NCBI GenBank assembly: GCA_007258455.2
Contig: VDFB02000003.1
Span: 44,450,077 to 44,514,076 of the forward strand
DNA: 64,000 bases
Direction of reading: 5' to 3'
Source: Sequoia sempervirens
Taxonomy: Eukaryota; Streptophyta; Pinopsida; Cupressales; Cupressaceae
Made by a program: the position numbers and the translations under genes. The notes below the pieces were generated by a model. It had not been told where the DNA came from and made no database searches. It saw only the letters and a list, made by a program, of their open reading frames with translations. Shown here piece by piece: positions 1 to 11,215 of this stretch (the first letter of the stretch is position 1; every line of letters begins with the position of its first letter).

Positions 1-1720
1 TGCATTTATTTATTATAAGAACATGGATGAAATGGATGTTTTATTAACAAGACAAATTTTATGATTATGACTTCATTCATAGTAAATCATTAAAAACTTA
101 AACAATTTTATTAATATAAGTTACAAAAGTCTTAAATTGTGTATGTGTTTCACATAAGTGTATAGCAATTGCATAAAAAAATTATATTTTCACATGGTAG
201 GCTAATGATCAATGTTAAAAATGGGCATTGTATTTGGCATCAAAGCCAAGTTACACCACTTAGGGCTCTACGAATTATTATTTTGGTCTTGCATTTTTCT
301 CGTGTTAGTATGTTGTGTTCTAGATTTGTCACTATGTTAGCCCCGGCTTCTTATGCATACTATGCAAATGAGGTACCATCTAACTAGTAACAAGTGATGA
401 TGGTGCTTCTTGGGTGACGTCATCAATCTCAAGTGAGTCATCCGCTGGGTGTGTCCTATTAGCCCCACTCCTTTCATAGGAAGATATGAAACTAGGTCCT
501 ATTCCTTATGTGGGATTAAGTGACAGCCTACAAAATTTCTTTTCAGTTGAAGGCCTGCATTAATTAATTTTGATAAGGTTTATATTTATTTTAATCTAAG
601 CCTTGTACACATGTATACTTCTTAGTATATGTTTCTTTATCGATGAGAATGAAGTGTTATTCGAACCATTATGATGTAGTACCTCTAATTTTATGTTGTG
701 TATGCTATTTGAATTCAAATAATTTTTTGGGTGTTTCAAACATTTAAATCTACTAAATTTATGTGTAGATGTGATCACGATTTTATTCTTTACATAATTA
801 TGATGAATTATGCTTATGAATCAAATTTTAAAACCATTAGTGAAAAATGATAGAATTTTTAATACATTCTATAATTTTAAATTTTGTATTGAATTGCAAT
901 AATTGAGGCAAACTAATAACTAGGTATATATTGATAATTAGGATTTGAGTTACATTACCTTGAATGCAATACCATAGATTAATTATATCCTTTTCTATTT
1001 TTCATTCTTGGAATTAAACTTTAAAAAAAAATTCAAAATAAAATAAATCATTTATCACAACATTCTCATTCTCTACACAAGAATCCCATGTCTATATCTA
1101 GTTTTTGGTTAGAATCTTCAAAGATTATCTTTTTATTCCCAAGTCATCATTCAATTTTGTAGAGATTTAGTTTTGCCTATATTAGACTATCATCAAGAAG
1201 GAGCTCACCCTACAACTATAGAAAAAGTGACAGTCTAGATCTCCTAAGGACATATGTGGGAAAAATAAGACTTCTTCAAAGATTCTTTGAAGCTTTTGCA
1301 TTTCATAGATTCTCTTTCTTCAAGTTAGATTTATTTTTGAAAAGGGTTTATATTAAGTAGTAATTAAAAAATAAGAAAAATTTGGAGGATAGTAACAACT
1401 CATTATTTTTATTGATTTAGTAAAGGGTAATTCAACCCATCCTTGGAAATTAAGGGACTACATTTTAGAAATCCATTCTTTGATGGGTACTTTTTAACAA
1501 TCCTTCATAAATCATGTGTATCAGGTAAGTATCATAATTGTTGATGAGTTTGGTGTTTTCAAGTATACAAGTTGGAGCAATTAGATTGTTTTCCATGAAT
1601 TACTAGATCCTATTGTCCCTTTAATTAATAACGATTTAGGATTTTGATTTCATTTATTTCTATTTATTATTGGGAATATTAATTGAACTTTTAGTGAAAT
1701 TGAAAAAAATATTTGAGAGA
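1..1720. other. AT-rich intergenic, nothing recognised
   Basis: I see no coding stretch longer than about 70 codons, no RNA gene and no clear repeat boundary here. The short open stretches at 169-387 and 596-778 have no recognisable motif and look like chance. Confidence 0.6.
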
Positions 1721-2500
1721 TTTTTCACAATGGTAAAATCACTTCAAAATCTTGGGAAGAAACAAATGTTGTTGATGGCATTAGGTTTACTATTATTGAG
1801 GAGATGATTGGGAAAGAGACTAGTCTAAGTTGTGAAGGAAGGAAGGTTAAATTCTTAGAAAAAAAACAAGGACAAAAAATTCATCAAATATTTTTTGGAA
1901 GGTTAGGAGAAATTAGTCAAGTTCCAGAATTGATTCAAAAGGGATAAACTTTTGAGAGATTTTTCACAATGTTGGAATCACTCCAAAATATCGAGGAGAA
2001 ACAAATGTTGTTATTGATGGCAATAGGTTTATTATTATTGAGGAGATGATTGGGAAAGAGACTACTCTAAGTTGTGAAGGAAAGAAAGTTAAATTCTTAG
2101 AAAAAAAAGGACAAATAATTCATCAAAATCTTTTTTGGAAGGTTAGGAGAAACCAATCAAGTTCTAGAATGGATTCATAAGGGATTAAATTTTGAGAGAT
2201 TTCTCACAATGGTCAAATCACTCCAAAATATTGGAAAGAAACAGAAGTTATCGTTGATGGAATTAGGTTTACTATTATTGAGGAGATGACTGAGAAAGAG
2301 ACTAGTTTAATTTGTGAAGGAAAGAAGGTTAAATTCTTAGAAAAAAGAAAGGACAAATAATTCATCATCTTTTTTGGAAGGTTACCTGAGAAATTAGTCA
2401 AGTTCTATAATGGATTTAGAAGGGATAAACTTTTGAAAGATTTTTTACAATGGTGGAATCACTTCAAAATTTTGGGAAGAAACAAATGTCATTGTTGATG
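1721..2500. repeat. 240-bp tandem array (copies 1-3 and start of copy 4)
   Basis: The block beginning TTTTTCACAATGG recurs at about 1721, 1960, 2200 and 2441, giving periods of 239, 240 and 241 bp. Each unit contains the string ATTAGGTTTACTATTATTGA followed by GGAGATGA. Copy 4 stops at 2500 where a ~1 kb element interrupts it and resumes at 3492. The units differ by scattered substitutions and small indels. No coding capacity is visible. Confidence 0.85.
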
Positions 2501-3491
2501 GAGTGATCCCACAACACTGGTTTACAATTTTTGGCCAAACTGGACACTGAATTGATTTTTTCTAACTAAATCTTCACTTTTGGGCACTTGTAGCAGCTAA
2601 ACCGTGAGGAATTTGAAGATGATGCAAACTAGTGATTTGTGACATTTTGTCTGTAGATTCTAAATATATTTTTTTCAAAATTTTTGGAATCAGATTGCAC
2701 TTATTTTTCCATCTCCTTCAAAAACTAGTTTTTTTCAGTAAACACCATTTTTAAGGAGTGATGCTCACCGTATACAACATAACTTTTTTTTCCATGAAGG
2801 ATAAAATTATATTTTTTCAAATTTAGATTTGTAACTACAATATTTAGTGCTTTCATTTGGTTTCATAGTGTTTTATTGAATATTTTTTCTTTAATCAAGT
2901 TTTGAAGTCAAACCAATTACAATTTAGACATGGGCGGACTGTATACAACATAACTTTTTTTGTATGTATCAAAATTCAATTTATTTTTTTGTTGGATCAA
3001 GGACTTCAATATCTAACGCACTGATATTTTTGAATTTTTTGTTTTGATAATCTGCTATTTTTCCACATGTGTAGAACAAAGAGCTTGATTTTCGGTGAAA
3101 AACCTACATTCACAAGAAATAAAAAATAAATATAATAATTAAATTAAATTTATTTAAAATTATACTTTTTGGGAAGATTATAATAAGGAATACATACTTA
3201 CAAAAAATAAATTTTAAATGAATTCATTTGATCCCCCAAAAGGTATATCAAAAGTGTTTTTTTATCAGCATTTTGATAGGTGTAAAGGAGACTCCGTTAT
3301 AGGTATGGCTTAAAACTAGCGGGGTTCTATCCAAGGGGTTTTGATGTAAGGTGGTTTGATCAAACCCTCTTCAATTGGAATCCTTTAAATGAAACTTTTC
3401 AAGGCTTAAATCATTATATTTTCTAAAAATATGTGATTTTAGGAAAAATCAGGATCTCTCGAAAATTGTAAACCAATATTGTGGGATCACC
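2501..3491. mobile_element. Non-autonomous TIR DNA transposon (~0.99 kb)
   Basis: The left end (from 2503) reads GTGATCCCACAACACTGG and the reverse complement of the right end (to 3490) reads GTGATCCCACAATATTGG. The similarity runs about 30 bp with roughly three mismatches. The element sits inside the fourth copy of the flanking 240-bp array, and TGATG occurs on both sides (2496-2500 and 3492-3496), which may be a target-site duplication. The interior has T-rich runs and two related blocks containing TATACAACATAACTTTTTTT (near 2771 and 2940), but no transposase. The superfamily is not assigned because the termini do not match one I know. Confidence 0.7.
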
Positions 3492-3668
3492 TGATGACAT
3501 TAGGTTTACTATTATTGAGGAGATGATTGTGAAATAGACTAGTCTAATTTTTGAAGGACAAAAGGTTAAATTATTTGAAAGAAACAAGGACAAATATTTC
3601 ATCAAATCTTTTTTGGAAGCTTAAGATAAATTAGTCAAGTTCCATAATGGTTTCAGAAGGGATAAACT
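3492..3668. repeat. Remainder of fourth 240-bp repeat copy
   Basis: Starting at TGATGACATTAGGTTTAC, this is the 3' three-quarters of the 240-bp unit found at 1721-2500. Together with 2441-2500 it totals about 237 bp, so removing the intervening element restores a full-length unit. Confidence 0.8.
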
Positions 3669-3673
3669 TCCTC

Positions 3674-3955
3674 TGCCATGAGATGAGGTTCAAGAAAAGT
3701 GTGAAAAGCCAAAAGGTTTATAGGTTCAAGAAAAGTGTGAAAGGCCAAAACTAAAAGGTTTATAGGTTCACGAAAAGTGTGAAAGTTCGAAAGGTATGCA
3801 AGTTTGCAATAAGTTGGAAAGGCTAAAAGGTTTGCAAGTTAAAAAGTACAAAATGCTGAAAGGATTGCAAGTTTGTGAAGAGTACGAAAGACGGAAAGGT
3901 TCAAGTCTTAAAAGATTTACAAGTTTGTGAAGAATGTGAAAGATTGAGATGGTCA
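3674..3955. repeat. ~35-bp degenerate minisatellite
   Basis: Seven to eight diverged units begin near 3687, 3722, 3764, 3800, 3835, 3868 and 3920. Each resembles AGTTTGTGAAGAGTGTGAAA followed by GGCNAAAAGGTTTGC. The units are about 35 bp long. The array lies directly after the 240-bp array. Confidence 0.75.
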
Positions 3956-4677
3956 AACTTAAATTGCTATATTTCTATTATTATGATATATATTTGTCTC
4001 TATTATTATTATGTTGCTTATATCTCTAGTTTTATATTTTATACTACTCTTTCATTATTTTTCATATTATTTTAATATAAAATCCTTAATCTTATATATA
4101 TAAAAAAATATAAAATAAAACTAAACATCTAGTTTTATTACTTACATGTTACACTAACAATTTGATATATTATAGAATGATTGCCTTTCATTATAGAACT
4201 TACCAGAAGAATTATCTATGTAAGTATGACATTCCCTGCAATTGTTTAACATTAAATTATATATTAATAGGCTTTGATATATACAAATAACTTCTTTTTG
4301 AAGCCACGAACTCAAACTTCCATATATTTATGTATAGATTAAGCTTATTTGCAGTACAAGAAATGCATACGACTTCTACATTGAGAATCTCTGTAGCTTT
4401 CTTGGGTTTTACAATACATACATATATTTTTATTTCCTCATTGCCAACTTTATTTCCAATGCAAGAACGACCACCAGTCCAATTAGAGCCGCATTTTAGG
4501 CTGTCAGGGCTTATCATTGCGCCGTCAAGTTTTCTTCCTTCTCAATACACACGTATTCCTCTACATAAATGCATCTCTACACTCTTTCTCCAAACATGTT
4601 TTTAATGTAGACGTTGAACATATGGTTTAAGGATCTGTTTTTGGTTTAATCAGTCTTCATATTCCATTAGAAAGAAT
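3956..4677. other. Region upstream of the DUF761 gene
   Basis: This AT-rich stretch presumably contains the promoter and 5' leader of the DUF761 gene at 4678. I cannot identify a convincing TATA box position or transcription start. Overlapping short open frames on both strands (4257-4605) show no motif. Confidence 0.4.
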
Positions 4678-5079
4678 ATGAAGACAGATTTTTTTGATGG
4701 CTTCTCTGAGAAAGTAAAGATAAGAGTGATATTTCTAGTTAGATGGTCTGTCAAAATGAGGTCGAGGGGAACCATCGAATTGAGAAAATTTCATGGAGTT
4801 TTTCTGCAACTTCGCAGGAAGCTGCTGAAGTTAGATGACAGAGGGCGAAAGATCAGTGAAAGAGAGAATAAAAACATTCATTACAGCCCTGGAATACCCG
4901 AATTAGAAAAAGATAGTATGAAAACATGTGAGGAGGAGGTGGGTAGCTTGAATGAGGAGGATGAAGAGATTGACAAGAAAGCTGATATATTTATTACAAA
5001 TTTTTATCATCAGCTCAGGCTCCAGCGCCTGCGTTCTTTTCGACAGTACGAGGAGATGCTTGCAAGAGGAGTAAACTAA
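4678..5079 (+). CDS. DUF761 (cotton-fibre-type) small plant protein
   Basis: This 133-residue frame ends with the plant DUF761 signature. The acidic stretch NEEDEEIDKKAD leads into FITNFYHQLRLQRLRS and then QYEEMLARG at the C-terminus (about residues 94-131), which matches the usual form EIDxxAxxFIxxFxEQLRLQ. The N-terminal half is basic with a short hydrophobic patch and a KFHGVFLQLRRKLLK segment. Members of this family are small plant proteins of poorly known function. The ATG at 4678 is the first in frame; the frame stays open upstream for about 60 bp without another ATG. No intron is needed. It is the only apparently undamaged host gene in the window, and its neighbours are repeats. The family call rests on motif recognition, not on a search. 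Confidence 0.8.
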   Translation: MKTDFFDGFSEKVKIRVIFLVRWSVKMRSRGTIELRKFHGVFLQLRRKLLKLDDRGRKISERENKNIHYSPGIPELEKDSMKTCEEEVGSLNEEDEEIDKKADIFITNFYHQLRLQRLRSFRQYEEMLARGVN

Positions 5080-5306
5080 ATTAATTCAAGTTTCTGGTTG
5101 GGATATGAAAATCTGAGAGATTCTTCTGCTGGGTCTGCAGAGTTATTTTGGTTTGAACTTTTTTTCGAGGTATTCTAATGTAGCTCCTTTAGAGCTGAGC
5201 AATATCAGACCTTTAGAGATGGGTTGTTGAGGGGTTAGTCTTGGTAGTTCGAAACGTTGATGGAAAAATGTTTATGTGGTTAAATTTAGAAACGTTATAA
5301 AAATTC

Positions 5307-5410
5307 AGTATATCAGATTGTAAGGGTTAACCTATATTGAGAGAGTAGATCTATATCTGATCGTAAGGGTTAACCTATACAGTTATACTGAGAGAGTAGA
5401 TCTATTATGT
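5307..5410. repeat. Short direct duplication (~45-55 bp units)
   Basis: TGTAAGGGTTAACCTATA plus GAGAGAGTAGATCTAT occurs twice in a row, with the second copy carrying a small insertion. It lies in the presumed 3' flank of the DUF761 gene. Confidence 0.7.
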
Positions 5411-5433
5411 TTTGCTTATAAAATAAATATATA

Positions 5434-5602
5434 ACGTTTTTTTCGCTTTTTAAATTTATTTATTCGACATCTAAATTCATGTGAGCTTGTTATAGTAAAA
5501 TGGAAATTATTTCGATTGAATAAGTTAAACTTCTTTTTTCGCTTTTTAAATTTACTTATTCAACATCTAAATTCATATGAACTTGTTTTAGTAGAAAATA
5601 CT
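5434..5602. repeat. Direct duplication, ~97-bp spacing
   Basis: The block TTTTTTCGCTTTTTAAATTT followed by ACATCTAAATTCATNTGA is present at about 5438 and again at about 5534. The two copies differ by a few substitutions. Confidence 0.7.
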
Positions 5603-5797
5603 TTCAATATATTGGACATTATTGTTGATAGAGTAAATAATTAGGGCAGAATAGGAGTTAGAGATGTTGTATTATTATCAATCTATACTGGAATACAGTC
5701 AATTTTAAAATCTGGATCTCAGAATGGTGGAATGCATTCAGATTGAATTCATCCTTGTAAAGCTGGCCCTCCTGTTTTCTGTAACAGTGTTTTCCAA

Positions 5798-5897
5798 NNN
5801 NNNNNNNNNNNNNNNNNNNNNNNNNNNNNNNNNNNNNNNNNNNNNNNNNNNNNNNNNNNNNNNNNNNNNNNNNNNNNNNNNNNNNNNNNNNNNNNNN
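5798..5897. other. Assembly gap (100 N)
   Basis: Exactly 100 N bases, the conventional placeholder for a gap of unknown size. The true length and content are unknown, and the flanks need not be adjacent. Confidence 1.
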
Positions 5898-6660
5898 AAA
5901 CATCAATTAGGATGGCCTAATTAGATGTATTGTACACCACATAACCTATCATCCCAAAACATCAACATGAACACCTTGCAGAAAGAACCAAAATATGCAA
6001 TACATCCAAATAGGTCAACATGACCTATATTCACTCTTATGATACCCCTCCTTACACACCTCAACTTTGCATGACCCCAAAATACTTAGGTCAGCACTGA
6101 ATAGAAAACTGGTGAAGTAATATCAGAATGAACCAAATGTTCACTCATAACTCGACACGTGGACCACCAAAACACTTGCCACTTGGAATGTATACACTAT
6201 TGGAATTTGTAAACACTACCACAAATCCACACAACAAAATATTCATCCACAGTGGAATGTGAAGTGTTCCAACATACACTTTGTAAGTGCAAATTTGTCA
6301 TTTCCAGATTCGATACTTTTTAAATGCTATCTTCGACTGCGGAAGACATCATGTCGTGAAACTTTGGATTTAGCTTCTTCCAACATGCACCCATATTACC
6401 TCAAAACTACATAATTATATTCTTCATAGCAGAGCAATGCAGACCTCAAAACTAGTTCATTGAAAACTGAAAATGTACTATGGGACTTAGGTAATTATCA
6501 AAACATTTGGTATTCTCTAGACCAACACTTCTGCATCTCTATCATAGGTTCTCATCAATGAAAACACCATATATTTTCATGCTCATTAACCTTCATCAAT
6601 CTCCCCACTCAACAATCTCTTCACACTATACATCATACTCATGTTACCAATTCAAGTCTC
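5898..6660. other. Post-gap region, nothing recognised
   Basis: AC-rich intergenic sequence with no coding motif, LTR end or repeat that I can identify. An open frame starting near 6507 only becomes meaningful at its 3' end, where it runs into the pseudogene described next. Confidence 0.4.
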
Positions 6661-6668
6661 CAACAATA

Positions 6669-7915
6669 TCCTCAATGACAAATAAACTTCCAATAGTACA
6701 ATCTCAATATTATAATTCTATTCAAATTTCTATTTTTTTCCACATCACATATAGACATGCCCTTGATAATATGTTAGAACGGGATAGGAAGATAATTAGG
6801 GAGTACCATTTTTACATGAGTGATGATTGATCTCATTCGTCAATGTTTGTGCAACATTGTTTTGAAAACTTTTTTGAGTTCTTGTAAGAAAAATATATTG
6901 CAATGGGTCAACATCTCATTTAGTTAGATAATTGCATGAGGCAATTCAAGAATTCTTGTATTTTTTATTGGTTGAGCAGGATGCAAGTACAAAAGGGTGT
7001 ACCTCATATTTGAAGTTTTTTTGAATTGTGACATGGAAAAGGAAAGCATGATGGAGCAGGTGCATGTGTGAAGAGAGCTCTAGCCAAGGAATAAATAAAT
7101 ATTAGAGATGGTGCAACATTCAGTGATACATGTTCTATTGTTGATTGGTGTAGTTATGCATTGTCACGAGGAGGGACACTCGATTCATAAGTATGCATTT
7201 TTTTTGGTTGGTTGATGAGGGCATAGTGGGAGAGAAATTGGAATGTCATAGAATCAAAGAATCTTTAAAGATGCATGTATTTTGAAGCTCAGATGTGGGT
7301 GCATGGACCATATGGACACGAGAGTTGCCTTTTTTTTGTTAGAATTGTATTCAATGTGATTGGGATCAATGTGAGTCAAGTGAGTGGGTAGATACATGGA
7401 TTCCATAGTATCTAACTCCTTTATCTGTAGCACAATCCTCTTTAGAAGATGAAATGTAAAGTTCACTTGACTATGACCATCTTTGAGATCTTGTACAACC
7501 AAGACATGTATATGCAGTTGTTGCACCGTAGGGGAATGTAGAGAGATCATACTATTGGTTGGAATGATGTGTACAAGGAAAGAAGAAGCTAGCACAACCG
7601 ATGACATATGATGATGGGTTCATGTATCCTACAGGTTCAGTTGTTGTTTCTGTAACTTGATTATAAACGTATATGATTAGAAAGAATGGCATACCTCCAT
7701 TTGAACACTATGAGAAACAAAAAAACATTCTCATGTATTTGCATCTTGTTATAGTAAAAAATGTTAAGTTATTGAGATAGTATGCCAAACCAAGAACAAA
7801 GGAACTATGGACAGTTAGTAGTGTTGATCATGAAGCAATACCAGATACTCAGAAGGTAAGAGATGACCCTTCAGTCACACTTCAGTAGCAGATCTTTTTT
7901 TGCATGGGACAGGTA
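6669..7915 (+). pseudogene. Decayed plant protein with HGKGxHDGAGACVKRA block
   Basis: Reading the plus strand through several stops gives consecutive recognisable blocks: VQSQYYNSIQISIFFHITYR (about 6690), IIREYHFYMSDD, FVQHCFENFFEFL, then DNCMRQFKNS near 6940 and HGKGKHDGAGACVKRALAKE near 7045, followed by SIVDWCSYALSRGG. A possible C-terminal part follows near 7480-7640 (LVQPRHVYAVVAP, then FMYPTGSVVVS) after frame breaks. From memory, the HGKGxHDGAGAxxKRA block typifies uncharacterised, often transposon-associated proteins common in gymnosperms and also seen in animals. There are at least four in-frame stops, so the copy is dead. Function is unknown. The alternative minus-strand frame at 7254-7607 is a shadow of it. 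Confidence 0.6.
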
Positions 7916-9120
7916 TGATATTTTTCATCTTATTTAGATTCATGTTATTTCAATGGGTTGGATAAAAAGTACATTAAAATTTTGCATAAAAAATATCTGG
8001 TATGTAAAAAATGTAATTTTTTGGACAATAAAGGTATATTTTAAAGTGATTTAGATCAAAACATCCACAATATTTCATGTAGATCAATACATTTTCAAGG
8101 TATATTTGATTTGAAATAATTTTTAGTTCAAACTTTGTAGTTCATGTTTCTTATGCTCAACAATTTGTCTCTATTTATATGCAGGTCTACTACACTCAAG
8201 TTTGGAGCACGACAAGGTTACAATGACAATAAATCCACCATTGTTGATTTTCTAATAGGTCTTGAAGATTGATTTTCTTAACAATTCACTTGTTTATATG
8301 TGTAGGTTTTTTGGAGTACAAAGGTATATTTTTAAGTGATTCAAATCAATATATCCATGGTTGTGTTATGAGTACAATGAGTTAATGATGGTAGTGATTC
8401 AAAAAGTAGGTTATTATTAACATTTCTCTTGGCTCTTCTTTGACCCCATTTCTAATGAGTATTCTTCCATTCTCTCAATTGCTAAATTTTTGAAGGTATT
8501 ATTGTTTAACTTGTATGTGAAAGCTCTCATTCAACCTATTTCATTCATGGAGGCTTACTATTGGCCAACATTGTTCATCTTCATTGCTTGGAGGTGATTT
8601 TGTTTGTGTACACCTACTCCATTCTCTTATTTTTGTTAAGTTTCTCTAGATTATTTTTATTTGTGTTAACAACTTTGGTATTTTGGATTGTTCTCATTAT
8701 TTCATTGTTATTCTTATGTTGCATCTTGTTTAGCAAAAATTAATTTTATTTTTTTTTAAATAATATTTTCAATGGAGTTTCCTATTTCCTATTTTCAATT
8801 TTTTTTATGATCACACTACCAAAATGTTGGCCTCTCATCCATGTACTTTGCTAAGATCCAAGGGAAAGTTGGAAATAATGCATTTTGATCTTTTTCAAGG
8901 AGCATGATAATCATTGACAATTGACAACTACTCTCACACCACAAAAGAGTATTTTCTCATGACCATCCTTACACTTGACTATAAATTCTTCATCATGCTT
9001 TGGCCCACTCAAATGAATTTAGCTTCTTTCCCATTTTATATTCCTTTCATTCTTTTCACTTTCCAAGACTCTTAGTCACTATCTAATGATTGTGGCATGC
9101 TTATTTAGAAAGATAACATG
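7916..9120. other. AT-rich spacer, nothing recognised
   Basis: A block around AAAGGTATATTTTTAAGTGA recurs near 8030 and 8321, suggesting a small diverged duplication. A hydrophobic 60-residue open frame at 8561-8743 is T-rich chance translation. No gene call is supported. Confidence 0.45.
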
Positions 9121-11170
9121 CCTAGGTATTGATTGTCCTATTTATCTCCTCGAAAAGAGAACCTCGGAATGATCATGTGACTTGGAAAATGAAAAGAGAC
9201 CTTCCCTAGTATTTACTTGCTTATCTTGGCATGTCTACACTGCCCATTTGTCAAAATTACTAAAAACTTAACAATTTTGTATTTTTTCTCTTATAGCACT
9301 TTCAAGACTACATTGGATTAATGAACTTCAAAATCACGAAGAGACTTGGGAAAAAAAGGAGGCCTTCCATAGTGTTTACCTACCCACCTTGAGTGTTGGT
9401 ATAGTTGGTTTCGCTCCATGATGCACAAAAAAAAAAAATGCTTCTTTCCATTTTTACACCGCTTTCCACTAATATTTTTTGCAAGAATACATTTGACACT
9501 AGAACACACAAATGGTGTTGATTTGACCAAAACCAAGAGAGGTTGATTTGAATGGATTTTATATCCACCTATAGGTATAGATAAAGCATTCCTATGCACC
9601 ACAAGCTCCCAGAATGACTTCATCATAGTTTGAATTTTTATTTTCTTTTAGGGCTCTTAAGAGCCTACCTCGAAAAGAGCACCCCAAAATGATCAAGTGA
9701 ATTTGGAAATGAAAATATCCCTTTCCTAGTATTTACTATCATACCTCGACATTTCTATGCTACCCATTTGTCAAAATTACTAAAAAAATTTACAATTTTT
9801 TTAATTTTTGCTCTTAGGGCTCTTAAGAGACTACCCTAGAAAGAGCACTCTAGAATGATCAAGTGACTTGGGAAATGAAAAGAGACCTTTCCTAGTATTT
9901 TCCTACCTACCTCAATGTTTCCATGCTTCTAATTTGTCAAAAATACTAAAAATTTAACATTTTGGCATTTTTTGCTCTTACGACACTTTCAAGACTACCC
10001 TGGATTAGTGCACTCTAGAATCATGGGGGGACTTGGGATAAAAAAGGATGCCTTCTATAGAATTTACCTACCCACCTTGATGTGTTGGTATAGTTTTTTT
10101 TATCCATGATGCACAAAACAAAAAGAATGCTTCTTTCCATTTTTGCACTACTTTCCATTGGCAATTTTTGCAAGAATGCATTTGACATTGGAACACAAAA
10201 ACGGTGTTGAGTTGACCAAAACTGAGAGAGGTTGGTTTTAATAGATTTGATATCCACCAGTAGGTCTAGGAAAAGCATTCCTATGCACCACGAGCTCCCA
10301 GAATGACTTCGTCATAGTTTGACTTTTGTTTGCTTTTAGGGCTCTTAAGAGACTACCTCGAAAAGAGCACCCCAAAATGATTGGATGACTTGGGAAATGA
10401 AAAGAGAAATTACTAGCATTTAATTTCCTAACTTGATGTGTCCATGCTGCCCATTTATCAAAATTACTAAAAAATTTACAATTTTTCACAATTGTTGCTT
10501 TTAGGACTCTTAAGAGACTACCCGAGAAAGAGTACTTTAGAACGATCCAGTGACTTGGGCAATGAAAAGAGGAATTCCCTAGTATTTACTTTCCTACCTC
10601 AATTTATCCATTCTTCCCATTTGTCAAGAATACTCAAAATTTAACAATTTTGCATTTTTTACTCTTACGACACTTTCAAGACTATCCTAGATTAGTGCAC
10701 ATTGAAATCACAAGGGGACTTGGGTGACAAAAGGAGGCCTTCCATAGAGTTTACTTTCCCACCTTGATGTGTTGGTATACTTGTTTTTGCTTCATGATGC
10801 AAAAAACAAAAAAGTGCTTTCCATTTGTGCACTGCTTTCCATTGACAATTTTTGCAAGAAGGCAATTGAAACTAGAACACACAAATGGTGTGAGTTGACC
10901 AAAACAAAAATAGGTTGGTTTGAAGGGATTCAATATCCACCTATAGGTATAGACAAAGCATTCCTATGTGCCATGAGATCCCAAAATGACTTTGTCATAG
11001 TTTGCCATTTTTTTGCTTTTAGGGCTCTTCAGAGACTACCCTAAAAAGAGCGCCCCAAAATGATTGGGTGACTTGGAAAATGAAAAGAGACCTTCCCTAA
11101 TATTAACCTACCTATCTTGTTGTTTCCACACTACCCATTTGTCAAAATTACAAAAAAAGTACATTTTTTA
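9121..11170. repeat. Satellite with 687-bp higher-order period
   Basis: The anchor TTCAAGACTA occurs at 9301, 9988 and 10675, two intervals of exactly 687 bp. Within each 687-bp unit a shorter block, TTAGGGCTCTTAAGAGACTA then a (C)CAAAATGAT...GACTTGG segment, recurs at about 160-175 bp, so the large unit looks like about four diverged ~172-bp monomers. A partial unit precedes 9301 and the last unit is truncated near 11170. Minus-strand open frames such as 9318-9626, 10021-10278 and 10751-10933 are repeats of one another within the satellite and are not genes. Confidence 0.85.
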
Positions 11171-11215
11171 CATTTTTTAATATTCATGTTTAATTTTAAC
11201 CATTATTTTTTATTA

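Noticed and set aside
4257..4605. Overlapping ORFs upstream of the DUF761 gene
   Set aside because: No motif, overlapping on opposite strands, and located where a promoter is expected.
7254..7607. 117-codon minus-strand ORF as a gene
   Set aside because: It overlaps the plus-strand pseudogene whose conserved blocks explain the sequence better.
9318..10933. Family of minus-strand ORFs (for example 9318-9626, 10021-10278, 10751-10933)
   Set aside because: They recur with the satellite period, are broken differently in each unit and have no motif.
11160..11215. Long target-site duplication for LINE copy A
   Set aside because: Sequences left of 11216 and right of about 19760 share only weak AT-rich similarity, so no duplication could be confirmed.
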